Assembly (NCBI GenBank): GCA_916610825.1
Contig: OU744449.1
Span: 17,201,354 to 17,265,353 of the forward strand
Origin: Haliclystus octoradiatus
Lineage: Eukaryota; Cnidaria; Staurozoa; Stauromedusae; Haliclystidae
Length of the DNA: 64,000 nucleotides
Reading direction: 5' to 3'
Shown here: positions 26,906-56,517 of the stretch, in pieces
Layout of the letters: each line of letters opens with the position of its first letter
Numbering within the stretch: position 1 is the first letter of the stretch
Notes under the pieces: generated by a model
What the model was told of the DNA's origin: nothing
Database searches by the model: none
Seen by the model: the letters and a program-made list of their open reading frames with translations, nothing else
Translations under genes and position numbers: made by a program

Positions 26906-27575
26906 ATCCCGACGGAGATAAAGATGATGAAAGGGGACATTTTGAAAGATGCATTTTTATCAAGAATAACAACTACTTTAAAATCAATTTAATGTCCTTC
27001 GACTCCTTTGATATAATTCCTCATGTGAAAAAGCAGCAGATGGTTTTGGAGGATCGAAAAATAAATGTTGATAGTAAAATAGGTATGTGAGCTGATTAGC
27101 GATACCTCTATACATTTTAAATTCAATTTCAACTGGTTGCTGTATTGAAGTCGTTATCGAATTGGCAGAAAACTTTTGGTCTAATCAATAATGCATAAAC
27201 TATACTTGCTATTAATCATAAAATCGATGAAAACGTGGCATGGATTGATGTTCATTGATGTACAACCTAAAAAACGCAGAAAGTCTGTTATATGGCAAGA
27301 ACAGTCTTAAGATGACAAGTTCAGCATTGACAGTTTGCGATGATTCTTCCAGGCGTTTGAGATGGGAAAGAGAAGAGGCAATGGGAAACAGTCAATTCCG
27401 TTGGACTAAAGAAAGAGTACGATATGCGCACATAATGAACCGTCAATTGGAAGTGCAACTGAACAAGAACAAAAAAGTATGGGAGAAAGAAGCAAAAATA
27501 CAACACAATATCATAGATGGTGAAATAAAGAAATTGAAAAATAAAGGAAATACAAAATCAAGATATTCACGATAA
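26906..27575 (+). CDS. Unrecognised basic, coiled-coil-like protein, 3' exons
   Basis: Two exons join in phase: 26906-27082 (after CGGAG, donor GTATGT) and 27280-27575 (after CGCAG, ending TAA). The spliced frame gives about 157 residues without a stop. The first part is DPDGDKDDERGHFERCIFIK followed by a stretch rich in K, N, F and D. The second contains RRLRWEREEAMGNSQFRW, then a run of R, K, E, Q and N with helix periodicity (IMNRQLEVQLNKNKKVWEKE) and a basic C-terminus. I do not recognise the family. The acceptor at 26905 lacks a strong pyrimidine tract but is the first AG after about 75 bases free of AG. The protein start is not located. It is divergent from WDR45B. Confidence 0.55.
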
Positions 27576-30500
27576 TGATCTTTCAATGGAATTGCATCAG
27601 TCTGTATGGATTGCAGAAGATATTATTATTTGTGGGATGGTTACATGAATTGGAGTTGTTAGTCTTCACCAACGTGATCCCACAGAAAGCAGATGACTGA
27701 TTGGCTGGCTGATGGTCATATCATCATCCGCTCACTGCTGTTTGGTCGATGCATTGCCAGATGTTTCATGAATAAACCTACATATAACAGAAACAATTCC
27801 AATTACACTTTTCTTTATAAGAACACTGTTTATAAAAGCACTGAGGCTGAAATTGCTAAAAAATTTAGAAATAAATTAAGAACATCTCGAGACTAATATT
27901 TTCATCGTCATATCTCATCTCTCGGATATGTGCATTAAATTTGAGTCAACAAAAAAACCATCTGTGTCTTCAATCGATAAATAGTTTAATAGTTATATGT
28001 CTATATGATGCGTTATTGGTCTGTATTTTGTAGGTGAGATCCGACTATTTCAATTGTGTTATGCGTTATGGTATTGCGTGATCGGAAGTTTGTGTGTTAT
28101 AAACTTATGCAGTATTCGTCGTATGCCCATATTTTCCAGCCTTACATGCTGTAAATTCCTTCCAATAGCGGTGATTGCATCTGGGCATGTTTCAGACATG
28201 TAAGTAATATGTCTATCAGATCTATATCAAATATCAGGTATATATCTATATATATATGTCTATCGCGTGTTATACAGTACAGAAGAAACAACATAATATT
28301 AAAAAACAGTTTTCGGTTTTTGAAATCTTTTAACCATAGTTTTTCGGTTTCTGGGAACAAATTTTGTGGTTTTCAGACCCCCCTCCATATGACACCATTT
28401 TTAGGTCTAAGAAAGTACATTATTTGCGTTTGCTAACTTTTATCAGTTTTTGCTTATTGCGTTTCTGTGTAATCCTTGCTTTTATTTGATATGTGTAAGC
28501 CTTGTAAAAGGGGATAATTTTGATGGAATGTTTATAGACTTACTTTACTAGATGCTATAATTGCATTAGACCAGTAAATATGGAATTTCTATCCTTATTT
28601 GGTATTTTAATAATTTATATAGGATACAGAAATTACGATTTTCTTAAGAAAGTGTATCGGGTAAAATGAGTGAAATTACAAAAAAAATGTGTGGATATAT
28701 TAATACAATGGAATATAAGAGGTCCTTAGTATGCCTAACATCATACTGTAGCTAAATAGAACCGTGAGGCTCCTATAATATAAAGCTATATATACACTAT
28801 ATAATGTCATATTATTGATTCGAGCCTGTGAGTAGCCTGCTAAACAATGATACTGCACAGTCCATTTTTATATCCTCAACATTTTTGGTGTCAGTGGAAT
28901 GTGCATAGATGCGTAATAGTGGATATCGCATGGGGTATATATTGGATTCAGGATCCAAACTAGGTCATCATCATTTTTCATTTTTCAAGAAAATATCTGG
29001 ATGGTTTGTTTACAATTCAGATTAATGACTTTATGATTTTATTGACTATATAATTGTTTTGGATATTATTATTCCTAATTGAGATTGGGTGTAAAGTTTA
29101 GGGGAATAGCGGCATGAGCCTACAATTGGTTACCAGTGAAAACGTCCTCGGTGTGAGACGTCCACGCAGTTGCGCCAAGTTATAATAGTAATCGCACCAA
29201 CTAACGTAAGATTAAATTTTTCTAAATATACTTTATTTTATTAAAAACAAATCCAGAAACTATTTCGAACATTTTTAATTCTATCCATCAAAATATGAGA
29301 TACTTCCAAGTTCAAAAATCCATCAAAATTTGAAAACCCTCGGTATTTGCACAGCATTTGCTACAAATCACCTATTCTTTTTTGTATCGATTAAAATATT
29401 CCATTTATCAATTCATTCACAGAACACCTTTAATAATACATAAACTTAAGTTCTAGACTTAAATAAAGTCTGAAAACAACTGCTACATCATTCTTTTTAT
29501 CAATAACAGTACAGTAAAAATACGCGGACGGAGTAATCTGAGGACGATTTAACTGGATACCCTACAATATCTCCATGTCAAAAATTTGTTCAAGTTAATT
29601 TGTGATACATTGGTCTATTTAAGTACTTAGCGTTGCAGTTTCATTGACTTGTTTTTCGAATTTTCACACGATCGACTTCCAGCGCGTATTTGGTCAAGTT
29701 ATAATCTTACGATTAATATCTGATATCATGCAATCACATCCACGAGTAATCAATTTAATAATATATTTTTTAATTCATTAATTAATCGAGCTAGAAATGA
29801 AGAACAAACATTTTTTGCGACTGGACGTTATTGTAAACAAAGAATATGGACGATGTCCCGACTGGACGTTATCAGAGCCATCTATTTACAAGAGTTGGGA
29901 CACTTCTGCCATTTTTGTATCTTTTTGCCTGGACCCGAGCACGTTTTTAACAGTGCGCATGTGCAGGAGAATGTTGTGTGTTTTTTCAGCCATATTGTAT
30001 TGCATTTTTTCGCGCGTTTCACTTGAAATGATTGAGAACCTGTTTCCAAAAGAACAAAGATGGCATCCAAAAATCACGTGACTGGCATATGTCCAATTGG
30101 AGACGATAGCGGCACATGAAAGCGTGTCCCAACTCTTGTAAATAGATGGCTCTGGACGTTATGACCGGATAGCGGATACCTACAATTTGCTACTTCTCTG
30201 ATTCTCTTATTGTGCATGTGGTTGGATGAAATTTGAGAAATGAGAATTGGTGCCAAACTTCAATACTTTCCAAATTTCAAAATCATGAAGTCTCTCAGCC
30301 TTTTAGTACGTTCAGTGGGCAATAGTAAGTACAATAATCAATCTTATAAGGCTGGGGACTGCTAGAAGCCAGAACCCAGAACGTACTCAATTCAGTCTGT
30401 ATGAGTAGGCCAAATGAAGAAGGAAATTATCGCCTTGGTGCCAAAATGAAATTCAAAACAGTACTGTAAATTCATTTTCTGGTCATATTAGGCTACAATG

Positions 30501-30672
30501 AAACCATGAAACTGACCAAATCAAATCAGGTTCTTAAACTTGTAAAATTAAATTATGAATTGCATGGATTCGCTAAGTTTACAATTGGAATTTGTACTCG
30601 AGTTACTCAGATGATTTACTTTGTTGCTACAATCTGCATACATGATAAAGAATTTTTATGCATTCAACTCAC
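27576..30672. other. 3.1-kb stretch with no confident gene
   Basis: AT-rich sequence holding the 282-bp hAT-like element at 29873-30154. It must contain the remaining exon(s) of the Pkr1-like gene. Two candidates exist. Exon 27732-27777 (- strand) adds WFIHETSGNASTKQQ and a stop. An exon starting near 30036 inside the hAT-like element adds WFSIISSETREKMQYN and about 35 more residues. Otherwise I see nothing definite. Confidence 0.5.
29873..30154. mobile_element. hAT-like miniature element with 31-bp inverted ends
   Basis: The ends begin CAGAGCCATCTATTTACAAG and are near-perfect inverted repeats of about 31 bp, reaching GTTGGGACAC. The exact 8-bp target duplication GACGTTAT is at 29865-29872 and 30155-30162. 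The element is internally different from the CAGGGTCCGAC family. Open frames of about 60 codons on the - strand are probably incidental. Confidence 0.88.
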
Positions 30673-30857
30673 CATAGGAGACCTGAAAAGACGCCAATAG
30701 CGAGAAACAGCAACATGAAAACGTGAATGTTGAAGCCAATGACCGACAACATTGCAATAAGAACAACAAAAAGAAACATAAAACATCCAACTACGAATTG
30801 CACAGTACCCCTATTTACACCTGGCTCAAATATTGAGCGAACTATTTGTTCCAGCAT
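30673..30857 (-). CDS. Pkr1-like small membrane protein, first exon
   Basis: Starting at MLEQIVRSIFEPGVNRG, the exon encodes 61 residues with two hydrophobic helices (roughly residues 18-38 and 42-60) and ends in phase 2 at a GTGAGT donor. The IFEPG motif, the two-helix layout and NIH in the second helix resemble Pkr1, an ER membrane factor for V-ATPase assembly known from fungi and plants. The last exon is uncertain. The best candidate (27732-27777) would complete a 76-residue protein with the family-like WF after the second helix. It is head to head with SRSF2, with 290 bp between start codons. Function is inferred from resemblance only. Confidence 0.6.
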
Positions 30858-31147
30858 TTGGATAAATAAATAATACTTAACTAGCAAGCTACCAGTTCTC
30901 GTAAACCTTCAATTGATTTGATATAAATTGATGTTCAGTAAATGTTCTGCTGATTTCTAAATCATTTGAAGGTTTCTTTGAAGAGAGGCTAGCACTTACG
31001 CTTCGCGCATGCACACTCAAAAGCGTGGCACGCACTCGATCAGTGAGCGCCAACAATTTTCACAAACCGACTAACCTCTAAAAAGCTAGTAATTAGTCGT
31101 CATTTGGATTGCAAGACATTAAAGCTTCTTCACAGATAAATACAGCC
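30858..31147. promoter_or_regulatory. Likely bidirectional promoter, Pkr1-like gene and SRSF2
   Basis: The start codons of two divergent genes are 290 bp apart. The region has a locally GC- and CpG-richer patch (about 31000-31050, CTTCGCGCATGCACAC) in otherwise AT-rich DNA. No specific core motif can be assigned with confidence. Confidence 0.5.
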
Positions 31148-32086
31148 ATGAGTCGCAAGTATGATGGTAGTAGAGGACCTCCAGAAATTGAAGGAATGAC
31201 CAGTTTGAAGGTTGATAACCTAACATACAGGACAACAATGGACGACCTTGAGCGCTATTTCGGCAAATATGGCGAAGTGGGAGATATATATATTCCTCGT
31301 GATAAGCATCGACGGGAATCTCGTGGGTTTGCCTTTGTAAGATTTCATGAACAACGAGATGCTGAAGACGCTATGGATTCTTTGGATGGCTCGACCATAG
31401 ACGGCAGAGAGATTCGTGTGCAATTGGCTAAATATGGCCGTCCAACAGAACCTCAGGGAGGCAACAATCACAGCTCAAGGTCGTCAGGCAGCAGTCGTCA
31501 CGATCGCTATAGAAGTGGTGGAAGATCAGACAGAGATAGTAGAGATAGGTATGTTGTTTTGGAATTCATTTGTTATCATTTGCTCTGCAGATCTGCAGAA
31601 TGCGAAACTCCCACCCTCCCTGCTGATGCCTACCTTCCACACCAGGAAAGGACACTTAAATCGAATAAAAGAAACACTGTACACACATCTTTGACAGCCG
31701 CCTTTTGAAAATAACTGGCCTAATAAGTCTCCCAAGGTCCAATCCACAATTGTCTTAATCTTTTTTTAAATACAAATGATCAGTTGATACTATATAAAAA
31801 TATTTGTTTTGATTTCTATTCTTCTTGCTGGAAAAAGGCCTAAATATGGTAGCTCAGGTTGTAGACACGCTTCTCCTTAAAACAGCCCTAGTTGTTTGCC
31901 AAGATCTAAATGCATGCTTCTCTTTCTAGGAGACGGTCTAGATCACGGTCAGCTTCCCGGGAGAGAAGACGAAGATCAAGATCATATTCAAGGTCACCAG
32001 CACCACGTCGTAGATCTAGATCTCGTTCAGAATCACCAAGAAGGAGAACTAAAAGAGAAAGCAGATCTCGAAGTAGATCAAATTAG
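31148..32086 (+). CDS. SRSF2: SRSF2-type serine/arginine-rich splicing factor
   Basis: Two exons, 31148-31548 and 31930-32086, give 185 residues. The N-terminal RNA-recognition motif (about residues 16-95) has both RNP motifs (LKVDNL and RGFAFVRF), and [20 protein letters not shown] is close to vertebrate SRSF2. A short linker rich in S, R, G and H follows. The second exon encodes the RS domain ([15 protein letters not shown] onward, ending SRSRSN). The nuclear protein binds exonic enhancers and recruits U1 and U2 factors. The RS tail is shorter than in vertebrate SRSF2 (about 221 residues). The single 381-bp intron stays open in frame for about 53 codons, so retention would yield a form lacking the RS domain. 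SRSF2 is known to regulate its own splicing; whether that applies here is not shown. Confidence 0.95.
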
Positions 32087-33427
32087 TTAAAATGTTGATG
32101 GTGCTTTGAGAAATGGTAGTTTCTCTCTCGTCGTTAGACAGTGCTTGAATATAGGCTCTGCTGATAACAACAATTGACTAACTATGAGCATTGTTAAAAC
32201 TATTCTTCCTGATTGAGGTGTGTACTGTACCCACTGGCACATTCACATAAATCTAAACATACTTAATTATGTCGACACACTTGTAATAATCTGTATTACT
32301 AATATTAAGCTATACTCATTTTTAAATATTTACTTTTCCCTTGTGTAGATACATGTCCTTCAGTTTTCTTTAATTTTTGATTTCAGTCACATGCTGTTTG
32401 TTGCGGTGCTGTTGTCGCTGTGATGCAGTTCCTGATTGACTTGCTGTTGTTGCTGTCATTAGCTGCTATTCTTCTCCATACAGGATATCCAGTTTCAGTT
32501 TCTGCATTTATGATTATTACCTGCAGAGGAATAGCGCCTGGAAGTGATTGTATTTTATGCTGCCTTGTTGGAACTGCTCTGTACAGTATTGCTGAACCAT
32601 GTCATACAATCACTGAAGTCATAAGCAAATCAACATCATCCTTGACTCGTGTTCACAGTGATCATTTTCCTATACTAACTCAAAAAATCCTCAACTTTAA
32701 ATTTTGAATTAATCCATTAATCTAGCTAACCACAAAGCGTTTTATGTATAAAAAAATACCATCCCATGCATTTAATCATATATGAGATTGGCTTGATCAT
32801 TCTTTGGTAGTACAGATTTGTATAGTCTATATCCCAAAAACAAAATATATCACAGCCCTGCTAGTGAAAATTATGAATATATAGTATGACAACATTTGAT
32901 ATCTTGATATAGTTGCTCTGCATATTGCCCATTTGTGCATCCTATGCATAGTTGTTATGGTTTCAAATCTTTGTCCACTGCTCTTGGGTTCAACATCCAA
33001 TCCGGAAGCTGAAAGTCAGTGCAGTGTGTCCACTGGCGATGATTTGACCCTGCTAGAATACAACTGTCTATTAATTGCACCAATTCTTCAGTGGATTTAT
33101 GACACCGGGATGCAGCGCGGATAAACATTTTTGAGGGAGTTGCGTCACTTTTCATCATAGATGGCTCCATCGTATCACAACATTTTTATTGTATCAAGTT
33201 GTCTGTAACGCAGGCTCAGTTTGTATGTCTTGAAATATCTACCTGCTCACCTACTGAAAATTTCCAAGAAGAAAATTGTCGAAAGTAATCACGTGACTAA
33301 AATCCAGGTGTCTTGTGACTTAATTCTTATAAAGTGTTTTATGCTGAACCAGCGAAATAATGTTGAATCAAAATCCAGTTGTGAATCGTTTCTACACAAT
33401 GGTAAGTGTTATTAATTCGTGTCTATA
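32087..33427. other. SRSF2 3' region and ABCA3 upstream region
   Basis: No gene found. 32395-32470 is rich in GCTGTTG repeats, and a hydrophobic open frame there (32420-32707) has no family resemblance. The promoter of ABCA3 must lie toward the right end. A GTAAGT occurs at 33401, directly before the ABCA3 start, but no intron can be fitted. Confidence 0.5.
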
Positions 33428-51970
<18,543 letters not shown>

Positions 51971-52449
51971 CGCTGAATCCGGGACCTAGATTCATATTGA
52001 TAGAAACAAATTTATTTGTAATTATGCAAACATAATATAAATTGATTAATAATTGAATATATAGATTATCTGAGACGTAAAAGGGGATTTAATAGTATCA
52101 TTTTATTTTATTTTTATACTATAATATATAGTGATCTATAATTACCAGATGCTCCTTCCGAAATATGGTCTGAAATGAAATATGTGTAGCGCATCCCGTA
52201 TATTCAGAAATTCTTTGACCTTTGTTACCTAAGTTATACAAGTGCTTATCTCTATGTTATTATATCATTCCGAGTTTTAAAGCCTGGTTTGATCTGGAAT
52301 CGGAAAATATCGAGATACTCGTAAGCGATGTGTATCGACCCGTATATTTTTTGTCTCCGGGTTTCTCTACGGGACCCCTAAACATAACCTGGTCCTAAAC
52401 CACACCTCATATTAATGTACACCCACTGCAGTCGCCTTGTAGTTTCAAG
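51971..52449. other. Gap between ABCA3 and the first AIG1-like gene
   Basis: Both genes run to the right with 479 bp between them. No coding signal. The right half is less AT-rich and probably holds the promoter of the AIG1-like gene. Confidence 0.5.
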
Positions 52450-53181
52450 ATGGCGCAGGTTGCCTTGGAGAAATATCTGTACTTTTATTTTTTTGCAGCG
52501 TTGTTTAACATCGCTGGAACTTATTATGAACGTGCTTATTTTAGCCATTTATCGATACTGGCGTTATTTGGAGGTAGAGCACGTTATTTGACGCATTGGA
52601 CACAGTATACAAACATGATATTTACTGTATACGCCTTTCTGGTTTCACTATATTTGACATTAAAATCCAGAAACAAAAGCCGGCCTTACCACACTGACTC
52701 AAAAATCGGCATCAGTAAGCTAGTGGAGGTACGTGATATTTATTTTTGTACATTGTCTGTTCCACTCAGTCTATCTGTTTCTCTGATGTTCTGGGGTTTG
52801 ACCTTAATCGACCCAGATAGTGTAATGACAGAAGAAACCAAACTCATGATGCCCCTTGCCAGTGTCGTCAACAATTACCTCCACACTTTTCCGTTGATCT
52901 ATGCTGTCACTGGTATGATCTACCTTAAACACCGTACAGTTGGACTTCCATCGGCACTTTTACCTATGTCAACCATCGTGGTAGCATATGTCATGTGGAT
53001 TGAATGGGTCCATCATAAATCTGGTACTGGCAGTGTCTACCCATTTCTTAATCAGATGGCTTTCTTTCCGTCAAGATTATTGTTTTACCTCTTCACTTAT
53101 GGTATTATTTCTGCTTGTTACCTTGCTTCAACTACCTTATCTGCTCGAAATATCACCGATGATGATACAAAGAAGAAGTAG
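52450..53181 (+). CDS. AIG1/ADTRP-type membrane hydrolase, intronless
   Basis: 243 residues in one exon, starting MAQVALEKYLYFYFF after AGTTTCAAG. The family (human AIG1 and ADTRP) consists of multi-pass ER membrane threonine hydrolases that cleave fatty-acid esters of hydroxy fatty acids. The predicted nucleophile Thr48 is in GGRARYLTHW. The catalytic His145 is in NNYLHTFP. The usual first His of NHxxHT is Asn here, but the catalytic second His is kept. About six hydrophobic segments are visible. FWGL, WVHH and SGTGSVYPFL are family-like. The tail is short and basic (TKKK). A related gene lies tail to tail at 56518-57252. Lack of introns suggests origin as a retrocopy (inference). Confidence 0.9.
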   Translation: MAQVALEKYLYFYFFAALFNIAGTYYERAYFSHLSILALFGGRARYLTHWTQYTNMIFTVYAFLVSLYLTLKSRNKSRPYHTDSKIGISKLVEVRDIYFCTLSVPLSLSVSLMFWGLTLIDPDSVMTEETKLMMPLASVVNNYLHTFPLIYAVTGMIYLKHRTVGLPSALLPMSTIVVAYVMWIEWVHHKSGTGSVYPFLNQMAFFPSRLLFYLFTYGIISACYLASTTLSARNITDDDTKKK

Positions 53182-53954
53182 GACAGAGATATGACCAAGA
53201 ATAGACATTTTAATAGAATCGACCAAGTTTAAAACATTCAACCAATTTGTAGGCTTGCTTACTATTTTCAATTATATTAATTTATGCCTTTAATGTTATT
53301 ACTTTTATTATCTATTTTTTAATTATTTATGAAGTTTTTTATTTTTAAGTTATTAATTTTTTTGCAGTCTCAATTAAGTAAATTTCTTACACACATTTTT
53401 GAAATGTTCGACACATTTTTGAAAAGTTTGTAATGTTTATGCGTACATTGTCGACCTTTGAGCTATGATGAACCTTGTTATATTGTTGTGCATTCTTTTC
53501 ATTGATTGCTATTGTCCATACATTGTCCATTGCATCAAGCACTTTGTTTGACGTCCTGAAGAGTTATTCTCTAACCCATAGAATATGAAACAATCACAAT
53601 GCAGGTATACCAATGGCTTTCCCACATGGAGATCGACCGCTGGGACTTTGAGAGGCCGTCTGGACAGATAGTTTCTATATAAGTGTCTTGTCTACGCTTA
53701 CCCTAAAGACTTACAAAACTCATTTTGTCCCTTTGCGTATGGGGACAACATCCATGTTGAGGTCCAAGCGGCTTCTATTCAGAGGTGACCCTAAATTGGA
53801 AGACTGTTATTCTTGATTTGATTTTGATTACCACCATTTTACCTACCTATTCATACCCACAAAACTCATTGACAAAACGTAAAGAGAGAGGGATACTGAT
53901 TTTCTCTATTCTCGTTTCAAATCGCATTGTTTGATTAGGAGAGTTCCAAAGTGA

Positions 53955-55800
53955 ATCCAAAACATATCATCATCGTCATTTATTCAGACCCTGATAAGCA
54001 GGCGCGGATCCAAGGGGGGGCAAAAGGTGCTTGAGCACCAGTCAGATTTTCAAAGCTGTGATGTTACCGCAATGACGTAATTTGATATTGCCATAGAAAC
54101 GGAAGGATTTCAGTTATTTTTGCATTTGCCATATTTTACTGCTGATAGCAGTCCCGAACTCTCTCAGTGAACCATTTCATTGGATCAATGATTCAAAGCA
54201 ATCTTCCAATCAGCAACAAGGGCTGAGCACCCCTGGAAATCTAAAAGCCAATCGTATGTCGTCTTTGAGCACCAGTCAGAACAATCAACATTCCATTCTC
54301 GCTTTCGCCCAATCGTTTCAACCAATCATATTCTCTAAATTAGGAATCTCAGGAATTTGAGCACCAGTGAGCACCAGTGAGCACCTTTATTGCTTTTTTT
54401 AGTGCTAGAATTAGAATGACGTCAAGTAATCAAGTACAATACAAAGTCCGACTGTGTTGTTCTCAACTTCGTGTTAACTTATCAAGTCTAATCAAGTCAA
54501 GTTGTTTATGCCTTCCACCTTTGCAAGCATGGCGTCTAGGAAAGCTTAACATTATCTTGCTGCGCTATTACAGAATCTGCTCTATATTGACAATTTAACA
54601 TGTAATTTAAAGAAGAAAGTTCCAGTCGACAAAAGCTAGCTGATTCAAGACTTATTATCAACCTTTCAATGTAAAAAATCAGCACAAGGAAACAAGAAGT
54701 TTGAGAATGTAAATAAAATTCGCAGAATTGCAAGAAGAACTCATTTTCCTATCAAAAATTGGAAGCGCTATTGCATGCATTATCACAAGAGGTTAGTAGA
54801 TTAAAAGTTAGTAGTCTTTATTTTGGCTTTAAATTCACTGGTTTCAATATTTTATTGTAGCCGAGTACCGTATGTTTGAGATCTGTATTTACATATTTTG
54901 GTTGTGGATCCTCTTCTCGTTTCCAGCAAAGGTCCTTAAGGCCTGATAAATAGGCCTACTTTTACAGGCCTAATAAATTATTGTATCATTATGTCCGTTT
55001 AGTTTCAGCACACATATTCAGATGATCTTACGATAACACATTGACATAATTCCAGCCTGAATGAATAATGATTGGCTGCAAACCCTTCCATTTGCGCCGC
55101 TGTCGCCTGTTGGTAGACCCAGCCCAGGGTAGGCTTGCTGTTTTGCTGATGTCTAGTGACAGGGAAAATACATCTGTTTTCCATTCCTTTTTTGTAGAAC
55201 GTCTATTCAGATGTTGATGGATTGCCCCTATAATTCATTTGTGTACATGCATTCAAAACCTTTTACAACTGGATGTAATAATTACAATTTTAAACATCAG
55301 AAGATTTATATAACTTTTTGTTTTACAATTATTACTAATGATGATGATGTCTAAACAGCTTATTTGAATTTAAGTAGTTGTTAATTATTTCGCATTTGAA
55401 ACGTTTTATTCATAATGTATGCTGTATAGCCTGTCTGAGTGCATGCAGATCTAATTAAGCACAAGATGTTTTTATTTTCAATAAAATACATTTTTAATTT
55501 TTTCTTTGTTTTTATTGTGTTTATTTATTTGATGGTGTAAAATTTGATCATCTAAGCTTTATAATTACGTTGAAATATTGCTGATGGAGTTACGAAAGTG
55601 GTGTTACAGCCCTTCATTAGCTTTTGAATACCAAAATTTTCCCGGGGGGGCATGCCCCCGGACCCCCCTAGATGACGGGGCTTCGCCCCTTTATTGTCCC
55701 CTTTCAGCACCAGTCAGATTTTCAGCTGGATCCGCCCCTGCTGATAAGTGTGTATAATTAACTGATAACAGTATTAAGACACTTTTTCACAGGACTGACT
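53955..55800 (-). mobile_element. LINE 3' tail split by a hAT insertion
   Basis: Read on the - strand and ignoring the hAT element, the flanks give CAGTCCTGTGAAAAA, then CTTATCAGGGTCTGAATAAA and a GATGATGATG-like tail. This order matches the LINE end at about 17670-17750. Only the tail is preserved. Confidence 0.65.
53999..55740. mobile_element. hAT-like non-autonomous element, 1,742 bp
   Basis: The ends CAGGCGCGGATCCA and CTGGATCCGCCCCTG are inverted repeats of the widespread CAGGGGCGGATCC type. The exact 8-bp target duplication CTGATAAG is at 53991-53998 and 55741-55748. GAGCACCAGTCAGATTTTC recurs inside both ends. Near the right end is GGGGGGGCATGCCCCCGG. No transposase was recognised. 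Confidence 0.9.
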
Positions 55801-56517
55801 ATAACTAAGATATACATATGAAAAGAGAAAATTACAAATAATATAATAAGAGGGTTGATAATTAAACTTCAAGTAAATGCTTCTCAATGCTTATCATTGT
55901 CAATCAAACCTCCTATAAAGGTCACCTCTGAATAGCAGCCATTGGCTCCCAAGATGGATTTTGTCCTAACTCACCTAAGAAGGATCTCTGCTACTATTGA
56001 CGTTTGAACGATCTATAGAAACACCTTCATAAAATCATATCAAGATAAATAAATAGGGTATCTTTAGGGTACTGTATATGAATTGTAATTTATTAAATTT
56101 ATTTTAAAAATATAAAAAATATTGCTAAACTATCAAAATCATAGTTACATAAATCTCCATGGCAATGATTCTATGAATTATATTAATCATTACGACCCTG
56201 GACATCATACTGTGTACAAACATAGGGTTGGAGCATATTAACTCCACCAAATGCTTTTCATGGTAGTCGTAGTTTCCATTACCTGGGGCCCAATATCCAC
56301 ACACAATATGACGTGCTGCAGGACCCTACACTAGAATGATTGTTGGAATTTATGCCAACACTAATGTGCATAATGCAAAAACAAGTTCTACTGTTTTCCT
56401 AGTGGCTGAGCACGTGTTATGGGGTTGCCATGTCATGTAATATTATCTTAATTATAATTATATTGTGCTGTATATGCTGCTACTGTAAATCAATAATAAT
56501 ATTTAATCATGTCAAGC

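Larger units (their letters stand above)
53182..56517. other. Spacer between the two AIG1-like genes
   Basis: No gene seen. It holds the hAT-like element at 53999-55740 inserted in an older LINE 3' tail. Short inverted matches flank it (CTATTCAGAGGTGACC near 53777 and GGTCACCTCTGAATAG near 55920). 3' untranslated regions of both neighbours must lie at its edges. Confidence 0.55.

Noticed and set aside
31556-31710. LINE fragment in the SRSF2 intron
   Set aside because: A frame with [18 protein letters not shown] looks slightly LINE-like, but the match is too short to support.
31896-32090. Acidic open frame overlapping SRSF2 exon 2
   Set aside because: It is an alternate-frame shadow of the RS repeats.
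32420-32707. Hydrophobic 95-codon open frame
   Set aside because: No family match, no splice or start context, and it overlaps a GCTGTTG-rich tract.
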